Positions 9,223-21,652 are shown, numbered from the stretch's first letter. The stretch is 64,000 bases of DNA from Reticulitermes speratus (GCA_021186555.1 JAJKFL010000014.1:32174033-32238032), one strand, 5' to 3'. Translations and numbers: made by a program. The notes: generated by a model from the letters alone, not told the origin.

Positions 9223-11900
9223 ACTATTATTTGGATCACATACTTTATGGACTTTGTCCATTGCCTCAAGTTAAAAATAAAAACAATAAAAAGTAAAACA
9301 TCACATTTCAGGGGCAGAACTGGTCCCCATTGCCAGGTTAAAAACGCAGTTAAAACCCATTCCGCTGGGCCCAACAGGTAACCTCTTGATTTTCACTTTT
9401 GTGCATTTTATTATTTGTAACATGAGATGATGGAAAAGTACATGAAGTGATTCAAAATGTAACACACCATCGCCACAATCTTATACACCTGAAATATGTT
9501 CCCATGTGCAAAGTTGCTTAAAACAGAGATGCAGATCAACACAAAAGTAACCCCCATCCATGCTATTTGCTAGGTTTCTGGAGATCACGGGAAGTGAGGT
9601 GCATTATTTAGCAATGTGAAACAGATGGTAATGCTGTTCTAAAATCCGAACTTGGTGATCATGTACAACAGACATCACTAAAAACCATTCCAATTACCCA
9701 ACCTCAAACATCCTTGTGCATGTGTTTATGGACCAAACTAACTCATTCATCCAGGATAATTAAGAGTTCACTGTACAAATGACAATATAAAATCCTTGAA
9801 ACAATCCTATAATATGGTCATCATTGAATAAGTGTACTACCATACCACAGTCCAAGTATGGCCAAAACTATGAAGCTGCTGGCAGTACCTGTACACAACA
9901 ATGTTAGAAGAATTTAAAAATACACTACTTCCCCTGATCCCAGATCTACCATAGTTTCTCTTGCCTTGATGTGTGCCTGTATGTTTCTCCTGCATACATG
10001 CCAGCGATCTTGCCGCTGTTGGTTCATCACAACACAGCTCTACTATTTTACACAACACTGTAAACATATAAGAAACTAAAACTATATGTAGTCTAATAAT
10101 TGCCTCCAGAAGCAGCAACCATAACCATTACACTACAAGACTTAGCGTAAAGAATTTTGGATGTTCTCATACATGACAGTGCAGCAACCACACAAGAGAA
10201 AAACTGCTGTGGCAACTAAAGGCTCTTGACCAAATGGTAAAGGGGTATTAGGTTGATTTGATGGTGACAAATTGCTGCAAGAAATGTTTGTACATAGTGC
10301 ATATATAGCAACATACAATACTATGTACATATAAAAACCTAAATCAGCCAAGGTGCAAAAAAATCTTGAATATGTATGCAATGTATATACACAGTAACCA
10401 AAAGTAGTACATATATATATACTGACATAAAGCAGCCAAACAGACAGGGAACGGTACAAAAAATGCATTGAAAATGTGTGATACAAATTTGAGGCATACT
10501 AACCTAAATGGAAAGGACAAAATATCTTAAGAAGTGCATATAGTGTACAACTAGAAGTGGAAATATGCAAAAAAATGGTGAAAATGTGTAGTACAAATTT
10601 GTGACACACTAACCTATAGTAGCCTAACCAACATGAAAATATATAAATAATGTTGGAAATTTGTAGTATAAATATGTGTCATTCATTTGACCTTACTACC
10701 TATATACCAAAAATGACAACAATTGCAAACAATTCTTGCCAAGAATATATGACCAGTTTTAAATATACTTTCTGGCCATTTGGTTTCAGAAAGAAAATCA
10801 GTCAAAATGACTAGAGAATTTCAGATAGTAAACTGGAGAGTTATCTATGTGGATTACTGTCACCATTCCTGTCTACAAAATTATGCACGTGATTTTACTA
10901 AGATACACATATTGTGCTGTACCTTTTCCTTTCCTTTATTCACTTCGCAGTGGTTGTTTTCTGGCTTCGTTGGTGTCTCCACAATTACTGGAACGATACT
11001 CACATCACAAACGTGCAACAGTTTCATTTGTTAGCGTGTGAGTCTGGAAGCCAAAGAGTGTGAATTAGTTATCATTACATGGCAGTCATTAGGAACGTTA
11101 AATCCAAAATGTCATACACAATAATATAAAGAATGCCATAATAATTACAACAGACGGAAATAAATTAACCTCTTCTACATACATTTACCGTGCAACTACA
11201 TTACGAAGACAACGCAAACACCATCACATATAAGAATCACTGTTTTGTAAGTTCAAACGCTTTCTTAAAATCCAATATACCGTTAAACTAAGCAAAATAT
11301 GGACTGTAATATGTATTACATGTATACACGAATAAAGAAATCTGGGAGGTTTGATAGACGCCTTGCCTCCGTTTCTCGACGTACATTTAGTAGTGTGATA
11401 TTCTTCTTAAAGTTACGTGCACAACACAAATTTCACACAATAAAAACAATACGTACGTACCTGTCATGGCACTGGTGTAAATTCTATACTGCTTTCTTTT
11501 ATTGATTAGGTACTAATTTCTGTAACTGCATCTAACTGCGGACAGCAGGTTCTCATGACGTCAGTATTCTTTTACCACGATGAGAAATTAGTCGATACCT
11601 CGAACACGGTCGATCGCCGTGTACCATTTTGTTGCTAGAAACGCGGTGTTATTTTCGCAGTTTCATTAGCCTGTCATAAGATGTCACTGTGATGTTTCTC
11701 AAGTTCGCCATTAGATGTCGTTATGCACAGCCCTCCCAGAGAGCTGTTACACTCCCAAAAAATTCTGCCGTATGTCTACTAAAATACAAGAGAGAATAAA
11801 CTCCCAAACTACTAGTGCATAAAAATATTTCAGCAGCCATTCATAACAGCAAATAATGACGCGAATAATGAGATAATAAAACCTGTATAATCGAACAAAG
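9223..11900. other. No gene seen
   Basis: AT-rich unique-looking sequence. Around 10460-10690 a loose motif like GAAAATGTGTAGTACAAATT recurs about every 70-110 bp, too degenerate to call a satellite. Short ORFs at 9837-10486 and 10780-11041 have no recognisable domain. Confidence 0.55.
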
Positions 11901-11906
11901 CATTTT

Positions 11907-12455
11907 AGGCGCTTTCGCAAAATTGCGAAAAGCGATTAGATTCGTCATGTCTATCTGTCTGTTTGTCTGTCTGTTTGTCCGTCCGTCCGCATGGAACAAC
12001 TCGGATCCCACTGAACGAATTATCAAGACATTGTATATCCGAGTATTTTCTGAAAATCTGTCAAGAAAATTCAAGTTTAATTAAATCTGATAAGAATAAC
12101 GGACACTTTACATAAAGACCTATGTACATTTACGACAATATCTCGCTCAATTCTTCTTAGAATGAGAAATGTTTTGGAAAAGCTTTGTAAAGAAAATCAA
12201 AACACACGTTTTATGTTCAATAACTTTTTTTTTTCGAAAATCGTGTCGTTTATGAGATAATGTGGAAAAATAAGGTACAGCCAGACAGACCACAGAAGAG
12301 AATATAATACGGCGCATGCGCATTGCATGCTGGATAGCCAAGGCTATAGAAACACACACTCAGAATGTGGAATATTTATTGCTTTTCCACGGCAAAAATG
12401 GTCAGGCGAACGCGCCTCAATGTTGCGTTATACGTACCGTGCATTGACTGTCTTG
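11907..12455 (+). repeat. Dispersed ~0.5-kb repeat, copy 1
   Basis: It starts TTTTAGGCGCTTTCGCAAAA, runs through a CTGT/CCGT-rich patch (11950-11988), and ends near GCGAACGCGCCTCAATGTT. The same order of sequence is found at 47648-48180 and, reversed, at 28815-29322. AGGCGC(T/G)TTCGC at the left pairs with GCGAACGCGCCT at the right, which suggests short terminal or subterminal inverted repeats of a MITE. However, homology between copies continues about 40 bp past the right motif, so the true end is uncertain. No ORF is shared. Confidence 0.75.
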
Positions 12456-12941
12456 TACTTACTTGGACCTTGGACCTTCAGATGACCGTAAAATTCTCAG
12501 CCCTGTAAAGACTTAACAAGAGAAAAAAACAACAATTATCACATAGTTAAAACAATAAATATATCAGAAAATATTACTAGATATCTGCATGAGTATGTTT
12601 TTTCTTAACAAATAGTTTTCACAATATTGTTGAATTAATAGAGCAGACCCAGCAGAAAGTAAACGGGAAAAACAAAAGATTTCTGATTGAATTTTAGATT
12701 TTCAGCTTACGTACTCTAAATTGTAACGACAAAAGTGCTTTCCGTTGCACAAATAAAAATGTCTGATAAATAATGTGTAATTTTAAAGCCGAATCAAACA
12801 TCTGCCGATAACATTTTCAGGAATAAAGGGAGCGAATACCAGCATTTAAAGCACAAGGGTGAATGGGGGAATGGAAAAATCGAGTAATGGAAATCAACAC
12901 TTGATTACGAACAACGAACATTTCCATATAGAAAATTACAC

Positions 12942-13032
12942 CCTGGTATGTCTTCCCACGTAAAGGTACTGTTGTCAATGGTGTATCCTCAATGTCACCA
13001 TCTTTGAAGAACACCAGAATAAAAACAAATAA
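12942..13032 (-). CDS. Weak candidate internal exon, unidentified
   Basis: On the minus strand a strong acceptor (TGTGTTGTTTTACAG) is followed by 91 nt in one open frame: LFVFILVFFKDGDIED then TPLTTVPLRGKTYQ. The next bases are a weak donor (CCAGG/GTGTAA). It begins in phase 0 and ends with one extra base. The peptide looks like ordinary protein and not repeat sequence, but the hydrophobic beginning could be chance. It may belong to the same minus-strand gene as 4589-4712, about 8 kb downstream, but the phases need at least one more exon between them. Confidence 0.35.
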
Positions 13033-13674
13033 CTGTAAAACAACACAGATATAATTTGTCTTATTCAGCTGAACGGTAAAAGCTGACATACCGGTACGTC
13101 GAGACAATGCCTTAACTGCTGTTCAATGTCATTAGGCCTACATTCCACTCTTATAGTGATAATACTTCTCGATAAATGTGGGCTTCCTTAAATGCAAAGA
13201 AGATTTCTTGTACTCGTATGCTTAAGTCCATTATATAATGAATTCTATGCCACACTGTACTTTCGTTATTCATATTAACATCTTCAGGGGTTTCGTATTC
13301 TTAGCAAAGTTTACTCTGATTTTGTACTTAGCAATAGTAGTCGGTCTGGCTTTGTTAATGGGCTTAGAATAAGTACTGTTTGACGCCATCGTATATTACT
13401 TTTCATATCCTAAACTTCTCTGTACGCATTTCGCTCTTGTCGGGATGTTAACGTATGTAGTATGTATGCATGGCACAGGAATGCAGCTTAGCATTCCAGT
13501 TCTTAGTAAGAGCTACAATGGCAGTGCATATTGAACACACACACTTGTTATTAACAGTGATGGGACATATTTATTGATCCGTTTTCGTTAAAATTACATA
13601 CATATTTTCTCGACTGATTTTTAAATTCGTCTACAGTGCATTCACTCGTTCTATTAAAGATAAATGTAAATGTG
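13033..13674. other. No gene seen
   Basis: Unique-looking AT-rich sequence upstream of the 21-bp array. No motif or convincing ORF was found. Confidence 0.5.
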
Positions 13675-14332
13675 TCTTCCATTAGAGGACACGTACTTTC
13701 CATTAGAGGACACGTACTTTACATTAGAGGACACGTACTTTCCATTAGAGGACACGTACTTTCCATTAGAGGACACGTACTTTCCATTAGAGGACACGTA
13801 CTTTCCATTAGAGGACACGTACTTTCCATTAGAGGACACGTACTTTCCATTAGAGGACACTTACTTTCCATTAGAGGACACTTACTTTCCATTACAGGAT
13901 ACGTACTTTCCATTAGAGGACACGTTCTTTCCATTAGAGGACACTTACTTTCCATTAGAGGACACGTACTTTCCATTAGAGGACACGTACTTTCCATTAG
14001 AGGACACTTACTTTCCATTAGAGGACACGTACTTTCCATTAGAGGACACTTACTTTCCATTAGAGGACACTTACTTTCCATTAGAGGACACGTACTTTCC
14101 ATTAGAGGACACGTACTTTCCATTAGAGGACACGTACTTTCCATTAGAGGACACGTACTTTCCATTAGAGGACACGTACTTTCCATTAGAGGACACGTAC
14201 TTTCCATTAGAGGACACTTACTTTCCATTAGAGGACACTTACTTTCCATTAGAGGACACGTACTTTCCATTAGAGGACACGTACTTTCCATTAGAGGACA
14301 CTTACTTTCCAATACAGGACACGTACTTTCAA
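13675..14332. repeat. 21-bp minisatellite, ~31 units
   Basis: The unit is TTTCCATTAGAGGACACGTAC. The main variant has ACTTAC for ACGTAC, and rare units have TACATTAG, ACGTTC or ATTACAGGATACG. Arrangement is head-to-tail with very little divergence, suggesting recent expansion. Because 21 is divisible by three and the unit lacks stops in several frames, it gives long periodic ORFs on both strands (repeating SIRGHVL, LEDTYFP and MESTCPL). These are by-products and not genes. Confidence 0.95.
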
Positions 14333-14395
14333 ACGTGTTTCTTTTTTCCAGATTCTATACATATAACTGACACACACATACTATAATTAAGGCAC

Positions 14396-14680
14396 AAATA
14401 TAAAAGTAAAGTTCACCCTATAGCACGCCATGAAGGCCCAGAAGGGGAGTACAGGTATAGCTATACTCTTTGCTTAACCTCGGCGCTAGATGGGGTGGGT
14501 GGTCAACACTACGCACCGGCCGCTTTATCCCCGGGAAAAAGACCCGGTATCCCCTTTACAGGAGGCTGGGTGGGCCCCAGGGCCAGTCTGGACGGGTGTG
14601 GAAAATCTCGCCTCTACAGCGATTAAATCCCCGGACCGTCCAGCCCGTAGCAAGTCGCTATACCGACTACGCTGTACAAA
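14396..14680 (-). mobile_element. tRNA-derived SINE, family A
   Basis: On the minus strand a tRNA-like head (GTCGGTATAGCGACTTGC, then GTCCGGGGATTTAATCGC as a diverged box B) is followed by CCGGGTCTTTTTCCCGGGG and TGACCACCCACCCCATCTAG. It ends in an ACTTTACTTTTA-type tail. The body is shared with 21490, 26742, 40785, 52045 and 59560. Pol III-type non-coding retroposon. Confidence 0.7.
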
Positions 14681-15064
14681 CACAAAAGTAAGTATCAAAA
14701 AAATATGTAACAGCATGTCTCACGTAAAATAGCGTCATCAGACCGCGGAATTCGCCATGAAACAACCTCATAAATATATATATATATATATATCATCTGT
14801 GTCGTCATACAGCTACGAGAAGACACCGTACGTGTGTTTTATTTATGTGTCCATCAGGTTAAAGAAGGCACTTCTACAGGAAACATGGTTAAATGTTGAA
14901 GGACTCAGTGTGATTCGACTTTGGTCGTGAACGGTGTCGCACCGGTGGTGTGTAATTCATAGCCAGCTGGTAGAGGTGTGCGGAGCTCGTGTTGTGCCAC
15001 TGGAACAGGCGTGGATACGGTGCAGTTCTTTCGATGACGGCAGGAGAGAAGCTGACGAGCAGTG

Positions 15065-15425
15065 ATTGGCACGTCCAAGCACATCCATTACAGAATGCAA
15101 TGCTATGGTCCAGCCTCCCTAGAGTGCCGATCTCGCGTCCAGTAATTTCCATATCTTTGGATCTCTTAAGAAGCACCTGGCTGTCAAGCGATTTGTAACA
15201 GATGTCGACATGAAGCAAGCTGTTATTTTCAGGCTACAGACACTTAACAGCGATTACTTCCACGCCGGTATACAAGCACTGGTGCCACAGTGGGACAAAT
15301 GCTTAAGTGTCAATGGCGGCTACGTGGAGATCTAATGCGTGCCGTTGCTACCCATTTACCACACATACGTACATAGAATTCAGGAAAAAGTTCTCGGCAT
15401 CAGAGTGGTTGACACCTTGTTGACT
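15065..15425 (+). pseudogene. mariner transposase C-terminal fragment
   Basis: The readings ARPSTSITE, then SADLASSNFHIFGSLKKHLA, then FHAGIQALVPQWDKCLSVNG, then IQEKVLGIRV follow the order of the C-terminal third of a mariner-family transposase. The tyrosine before SADL is a stop. The residue at the third catalytic aspartate position is Asn (SSNFHIF), and further stops or shifts follow after GGYVEI. The N-terminal two thirds are absent, and upstream sequence (14890-15060) shows no clear similarity. Recognition is from the family pattern. Confidence 0.75.
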
Positions 15426-15433
15426 CCTTTTGT

Positions 15434-15482
15434 GTGTGTGAGCGCGCGCGCGAGCACGCGCGTCTATATATATATATATATA
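15434..15482. repeat. GT/GC/TA alternating tract
   Basis: Runs of GTGTGTGTG, GCGCGCGCG, CACGCGCG and then TATATATATATATATA form almost continuous alternating purine-pyrimidine sequence. Simple sequence, prone to Z-DNA or cruciform structure. Confidence 0.8.
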
Positions 15483-15489
15483 GAGCGTG

Positions 15490-16842
15490 GAATGCCTTAT
15501 AATTTAGTTACCCTTCTACTTTTCTCGTGTGAGCTAGTCAGTTCCTTCAGAATATATTACGTGCGCACATGGACACTCGTACAACATCATGCGTCGCCAT
15601 ATAAGGTTACTTTATTGAAAATTTTGCACTTATCTTGTGTCGATTAGGTCCTACCTGCCTGAGGAACTTGACACTGTCTTCGTGGTACCTTGGCCGGGCT
15701 TAAAGACAGTGACTAGCACTATGTCTATTTTCCAAAACATAGGGCCTTTATTTTCCATACTGAAACCCTACCTGAGCCAGGGGTGAGATTAACGCCTCCA
15801 AACCTGACTCGAATGTAGCGACTTCGACACGGTAGGTGCCCCTGGCCCCAGGAGAACCTAAACGTGCCTCGGTAGACTGACACCACTGTCATTTTCTTCC
15901 CATCAAAACACCGGGACGCGTTTACAAACGCGCGTACTACTTGAGTAGCCTATCACAATCCCTAGGCTATCTCGTCTTATCTGTACGGAACGCTTGGGAC
16001 AGCCAATAGGGGACGCGGGATTGGATGGAATGTTGCCTTATCATATTCCAAATAATTTCCTTATCGATCCCCTAACGCTAAAATATTCTAATATACATAT
16101 ACCTATACACATAATATCATACTTCAATAACAATAAACTTCTCCCATACTGGTACGATTATTACAGAATTTCCCTATCGTTAATCAATTAATTGCCACCC
16201 TCGTAACTCAGGTTTGTTTACTCAAATCCTAGACCCGTTAATCAGCACCAAAATTACTCTGCTCGAAACATCAAACGATCGGCCAATTTACAACAGGCTT
16301 TAATTAGTACTGGCCCTACCTTTGATGATAATGATGATAAGTAGAAGTCGATTTTGGCACCTCGGGCTGACCATGACGGTATAGACCCTGGGGAAGTCAA
16401 AATTCTAGTCCAAAAATTGTTACATCGACGAGAGTAGATTCGTCTAGCAAGACTGTTCCTGACGTCGCGTACTAAAATTGGGGACTTCTAAACTGTAGAA
16501 ATACCAGTAAGCAATTTCTGCTTCCTACTTGTAGGTATAGGCCTACCTATTATTTGCAGATTCTGACCACTTCACTTCTTCCTGGTTCACCGAGCTTTCA
16601 TATTTAGATAGAAGAAGAGTAAAAACACTCTTTGTAAATATTTATCGGTCTAGAACATTTCCTGGACGGCTACTTGAAATCAATACTTCTATTAAATATT
16701 TCATTCATGATAAAAAATGTCAAAATAATACTTCTGTATTTCCATAAAAGTAAAAATTGTACCACTACACTGTCAAACAATTAATTTTATATTTATTACT
16801 AGAATTATTATTTGGTCCACTTATCCAGAACATTGCTTGAAT
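15490..16842. other. No gene seen
   Basis: Mixed composition, with a relatively G+C-rich part at 15640-15960. No domain, splice-flanked ORF or convincing terminal repeats were recognised. It may hold an old unrecognised repeat. Confidence 0.5.
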
Positions 16843-17057
16843 AACCACACTATTGAAATCTGTGGTCTTCTGGGTAATTACACGGCGTCGTGTCGTAATT
16901 ATTTACCGACGTTTCGGGACAACGTATCGGTCCCATCTTCCATACGTTGTCCCGAAACGTCGGTAAATAATTACCACACGACGCCGTGTAATTACCCAGA
17001 AGACCACAGATTTCATCAACATCGCGGAGGAAGCCTGAAATCAAACCACACTATTGA
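16843..17057. mobile_element. Near-perfect hairpin MITE with 14-bp flanking direct repeats
   Basis: Two 73-bp arms (16855-16927 and 16942-17014) are inverted copies differing at one position, around a 14-bp loop. AACCACACTATTGA occurs at 16843-16856 and again at 17044-17057, consistent with a target duplication around about 187 inserted bases. The arms contain CCGACGTTTCGGGACAACG and ACACGGCGTCGTG, motifs that recur in other foldbacks of this window. Pairing this complete implies recent insertion or gene conversion between arms. Non-coding. Confidence 0.85.
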
Positions 17058-17059
17058 CT

Positions 17060-17727
17060 CCACAATTTAAAGAAAGTTTAACCGAGGGCTTGACATACAA
17101 CGGGCACCAGGTCGCCACGGCACCTCGTGTTTTCCTTCATACAGCCCTGCAATATACAGAGTAATTATTCTTAGCTCGTTTCTGCAATTTTCAAAATTCC
17201 AGATCCACAACTATCTCGCCACGGAACTGCTCATCCCCTGCAGCAAATCTCTAAGCACCAGAAATTTGTTTAGCAGTCATTTTACATTGTATATATTATG
17301 GTGAATGGATGGAGAAAATTTATTTGTAATGGTATTAAGCAAGGCGAAGTGTGGGTTGTGTGCTGATTAGACGGTGAAGCCACGCCACTCTGCACGGATC
17401 ATTTACAAAATTCTGATGGCGAAAAATTGTCTGATTGCTAACCCAAAGAAAAATGTGTCGTGCTGTACTGTAATTGGCTGATTCCCTTTAGATCCTAGAG
17501 GTAACTATGTGTACGCCCAGATTTAACATTAAAAAGCTCTGCCTTGTGCCAGCACAGTAAATTTATGTTTTACATTCATTTCTTACAGTGAAGACCGACT
17601 GTTTATGTAACACTAACGAATTGGTCTTTCTAATGGAAAAACAATGTATTCTCTGTGACGTAAGAAATAAATCTCTGTATCGAATGCATACTGACTTTGG
17701 TATTCGGTTTAAGTGGAATTAAGTCCA
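17060..17727. other. No gene seen
   Basis: AT-rich sequence between the hairpin and the 45-bp minisatellite. No feature was supported. Confidence 0.5.
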
Positions 17728-18715
17728 CTATGTTCTTTAAATCTCTATCTGGAGACCAGCTGTACTGAGTTTCTTTGTGATTTATATCTCTGTCTGGAGA
17801 CAAGTTGTACTGAGTTTGTGATTTAAAACGTTGTCTAGTGACCAGCTGTACTGAGGTACTATGTTCTTTAAATCTCTATCTGGACGCCAGCTGTACTGAG
17901 GTACTATGTTCTTTAAATCTCTATCTGGAGACCAGCTGTACTGAGTTGTTTTTGCGGTTTAAATCTCTGTCTGCAGACCCTCTGTACTGAGTTTCTTTGC
18001 TGTTTAAATCTGTGCCTGGAGACCATCTGTACTGCTTTTCTTTGCTGTTTAAATCTGTGCCTGGAGACCATCTGTACTGCTTTTCTTTGCAATTTAAATC
18101 TCTGTCTGCAGACCAGCTGTACTGTGTTTCTTTGCGTTTAAATCGTTGTCTGGTGACCAGCTGTACTGAGTTTCTTTGCTGTTTAAATCTGTGCCTGTAG
18201 ACCATCTGTACTGCTTTTCTTTGCTGTTTAAATCTGTGCCTGGAGACCATCTGTACTGCTTTTCTTTGCTGTTTAAATCTGTGCCTGGAGACCATCTGTA
18301 ATGCTTTTCTTTGCTGTTTAAATCTGTGCCTGGAGACCATCTGTACTGCTTTTCTTTGCTGTTTAAATCTGTGCCTGGAGACCATCTGTACTGCTTTTCT
18401 TTGCTGTTTAAATCTGTGCCTGGTGACCATCTGTACTGCTTTTCTTTGCTGTTTAAATCTGTGCCTGGAGACCATCTGTACTGCTTTTCTTTGCTGTTTA
18501 AATCTGTGCCTGGAGACCATCTGTACTGCTTTTCTTTGCGATTTAAATCTCTGTCTGCAGACCAGCTGTACTGAGTTTCTTTGCTGTTTAAATCTATGCT
18601 TGGAGAACACCCGTACTGCTTTTATTTGCGATTTAAATTACTGTCTGGAGACAAGCTATACTGATTTTCTTTGGTGTTTAAATCTCTACCTGGAGAGCAG
18701 GTGGTCCTGAGGTTT
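17728..18715. repeat. 45-bp minisatellite, ~22 units
   Basis: The unit runs TTTTCTTTGCTGTTTAAATC then TGTGCCTGGAGACCATCTGT then ACTGC. Central units (about 18180-18530) are nearly identical. Units at both edges are more diverged (GATTTAAATCTCTGTCTGCA, GTTCTTTAAATCTCTATCTG), the usual pattern of unequal exchange in the centre. The period equals 15 codons, so the minus strand gives a 229-codon repetitive basic ORF (repeat HRFKQQRKAVQMVSR) and the plus strand a shorter one. I regard both as by-products. Confidence 0.95.
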
Positions 18716-21489
18716 TTGTAGTTTACATAAGTCCTTCCAGGAAAAGTTCCGAAACAGTAAATATCAAATTATGCTACAAACTCTTCCTTCCATATTATTG
18801 AATAAAATCATCCTGGCATTTGTAGCTGTGCGATGTTTACTCTGGACTATTGAAGGGCTCATTACACAAATCACAAAGAAGTAAAACACTCTGCACCGAC
18901 AAGATTTGAGTTTCTCGCAGTGGTGTTGTTGAAGATTCAAGGTTTCAAGGTTTCGAAGGGTCTTATGGCCTTCAGAAAGTGAATAAGAAATTGCTAATTA
19001 ACGTGGTCCAACTTCTCAGACGACTTGATTCTCCACTTTGCATCTGATTTAGAACCACCATTTTCCTGACATTGTATATCGTCCCATACAATAAGAAAGG
19101 AAGGAAAGAACAGCAAATGAATAAACCATGGACGATGGAAGAAGTCCAAAAATAGAAGGGTTCTGCCAAGGTATATTATCGTCAGAACCATTTAAAGCTG
19201 TACTATTCTGCCTCTGATTTCTTAAGACTACGTGCCAGAACATTAAACTATGCATGAGTAAGATTCCATGCAGCTAATATGTTTCATATTCAGGTTGGTC
19301 GACTCCTAAAGCATACTGCTTTCCAACTCGATTTAATAACATAGAAGTTAAAATAGTGCTTCTTAGTAGACAGAGAGAAGGTAGAAACCAAAGCTCTGGA
19401 GAGGAATAGTGGAGGTGGGGGTAGAGAAATTCCAATTCTAAACTCATTAATATCCCAGGAAACGCTTGACCGCTCTACACAGCAGCTAGAACATGACGCA
19501 GGAATGTTCAGCCGCTGGAACCATTGCTCATTTAAGCCGTTCGTTCGACCAACACGGTCGCAACATTGTTCAGTAGTCTTGGGCATTTCGGGTGATGGCG
19601 TTATTACATCATGTCCCTTCAGCCCGAGAACAAGACAATTATCCTACAGATATCACATCAAACGGCCAAAAATAATTTTATTTTTTTGTTAAATACGCAC
19701 ATACCCCAAAAGAGAACGTCAATATACGGATCTATAGGCCCTACATGGCCACTCTTTGCTCATATTTCTTTATGGTGTCGTTGTGGTCGTTAGAAAGTAG
19801 TTATAAATGAGACAAGCATACAGTAATACTGCAAAACATGCTAAAGTAAGTATTCACCTTTGCTTAAAAGTTCCTCTAGTTACGAGAACCGCGAAATGCA
19901 TACTTTTATTCTATAGAGCTCAGTAACTTACCATGAAGGGACATGCCACATGAGAATTTTTGAAAGTTACTAAGGTTGATAAACATTGTTCCTGAAGATA
20001 TCCTACCAGATGTTATACAGGAATTACGACAATAATCAGTAAAAAACCGTCAATATACAGATTACGATATAGCAGTCACTGAGTCATTTACCTGTAGTAA
20101 TATTTACAAATACGTTTCGGTGCTTAGTGGTCCTCTCGTTTTATATCAATCTTTATTTTTCACATTTAATTACATGACTAGTTTTGTTGACCTGATAAAA
20201 TATAACACAATGTAAAAATAACGAACAAAAATAAATAATGAAGGCATGATTAATTTACAGATTTGTCATCTACTGCGAACAAAGTGGCTCAACACAACGG
20301 TACTATGATATCATTACATACGTGCTTCCAAAACAAAATAGATACCTGTTGATTACCCAGCTTATATAATTAGGAAGACAAGTATAGCTAGAAGCAATGA
20401 AAAATACATAGTAAATAATACTCTGATACGCTTTCGGTCAAACTATCTCAAGTGTTTTAAGGATCTTTGCAAAATACCTTTTTATCTGAACGTAATTCCA
20501 TTCCAATAAGAAGATATTTTAACATATTTGCTTGTACGTTATTACGGTACTTGTAGTATAACACATTCTTAACCAATCTATTTTAATAATGTAAAATACT
20601 AAAAAAATTCCCATATCGCTTTTATGTATTTACCTGAAGGTGGCCCACTGAGGATCGAAACATCTAGGAAATATTACTAAAAATAAATGGCTGAATGACT
20701 ATTCTTTCCTAAAGTGTTCATTGGTTGCTTTTCATTCATTATTTTTATGACTTTACACGACAAATAATTAAACATTTTAAAAAGAATTTATAATAGTCTT
20801 AACTAAAGTCATGCGTCATTGCCAGTTACGTACTGCACATCAATTATCGCACCAAGCCTTGCATTATGTGCCAAATGTGAAAACAAATCGGTAACTTTAA
20901 ATTTGAGCGTCAAGAATATGGGTTTTATGTTGGGTCATATAAGCCAGAATTAAATTCATTTCATGACGTGTAGCAGAGCCCCCACTACCAGATTTAGTCG
21001 AGAGTCGTTCAGTACTCTCGAAGATATAACATACCGACAGACGGCCAGGCAGGTGCGCACTACGTCATATACATCCACTCATTGTAATTTGTGTAAGTAA
21101 TGTATAATTTTGCGAACATTTTACGTTCTGTTATAGCCTACATTTTACTGAATTCGAAATTGGACGCATTGAGACTAAATCTTTTAATTTCACACTGAAA
21201 TAAGTATATAAGACTATGAAAAATATCTGCAGGTTGAGAGACTGTTAGGCCCGTTGACTAAAGTATAATGCATTATAAAGGGACGCTGCTTCTTTGATAA
21301 CAATTTTTGAACTGGACTACTGGCTGGAAGGGCATTCCTTTGGATGTCCGTTCCAAACCAAGTACATACACTCTAAAATCATCAGAATCATTCTTTGTGT
21401 GTTCTTAAGATCAAATACGCTAGATATTTATGCTCTGATTTACTTTTGCCTTTGATAAAACTACCGCTGAAAACCTCCAGTAAAATGGC
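18716..21489. other. No gene seen
   Basis: Long AT-rich stretch. CCTGAAGATATCCTACCAG near 19995 and TGAGGATCGAAACATCTAGG near 20650 look like single arms of foldback/MITE families seen elsewhere. ORFs at 18972-19793 show no domain. Confidence 0.5.
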
Positions 21490-21652
21490 TACGGGGTTTC
21501 TTTTCCGGGGGTAAAGCGACCGGAGCTTGGCGTTGACCACCCACCTCCATACAAGGCCGCGGTTAAAGAAAGAGTAGAGCTATACCTCCACTCCCCCTCT
21601 GGGCTTTCATAAGCTGTTCCAGGGGAAACTTTACTTTTACCTTTACCACTGA
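21490..21652 (+). mobile_element. SINE family A, 5'-truncated copy
   Basis: It shares GGGTAAAGCGACCGGAGC, GTTGACCACCCACCTCCAT, AGAGCTATACCTCCACTCCC and the tail AAACTTTACTTTTACCTTTA with the copy at 14396-14680. The tRNA-like head is missing. Confidence 0.7.

Noticed and set aside
13675..14332. CRISPR-like array
   Set aside because: The repeats are contiguous, with no unique spacers, and the genome is eukaryotic.
13636..14386. Long periodic ORFs on both strands
   Set aside because: They follow directly from a 21-bp tandem unit without stops. Different frames are equally open, with no start context or splice signals.
16837..17070. ORFs on both strands reading EICGLLGNYTASC
   Set aside because: Both are translations of the two arms of one hairpin, so the similarity between strands is structural and not coding.
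17921..18610. 229-codon basic repeat protein on the minus strand
   Set aside because: By-product of a 45-bp minisatellite. Edge units carry random changes and there is no conserved flank. Kept only as a low-probability item in the findings.
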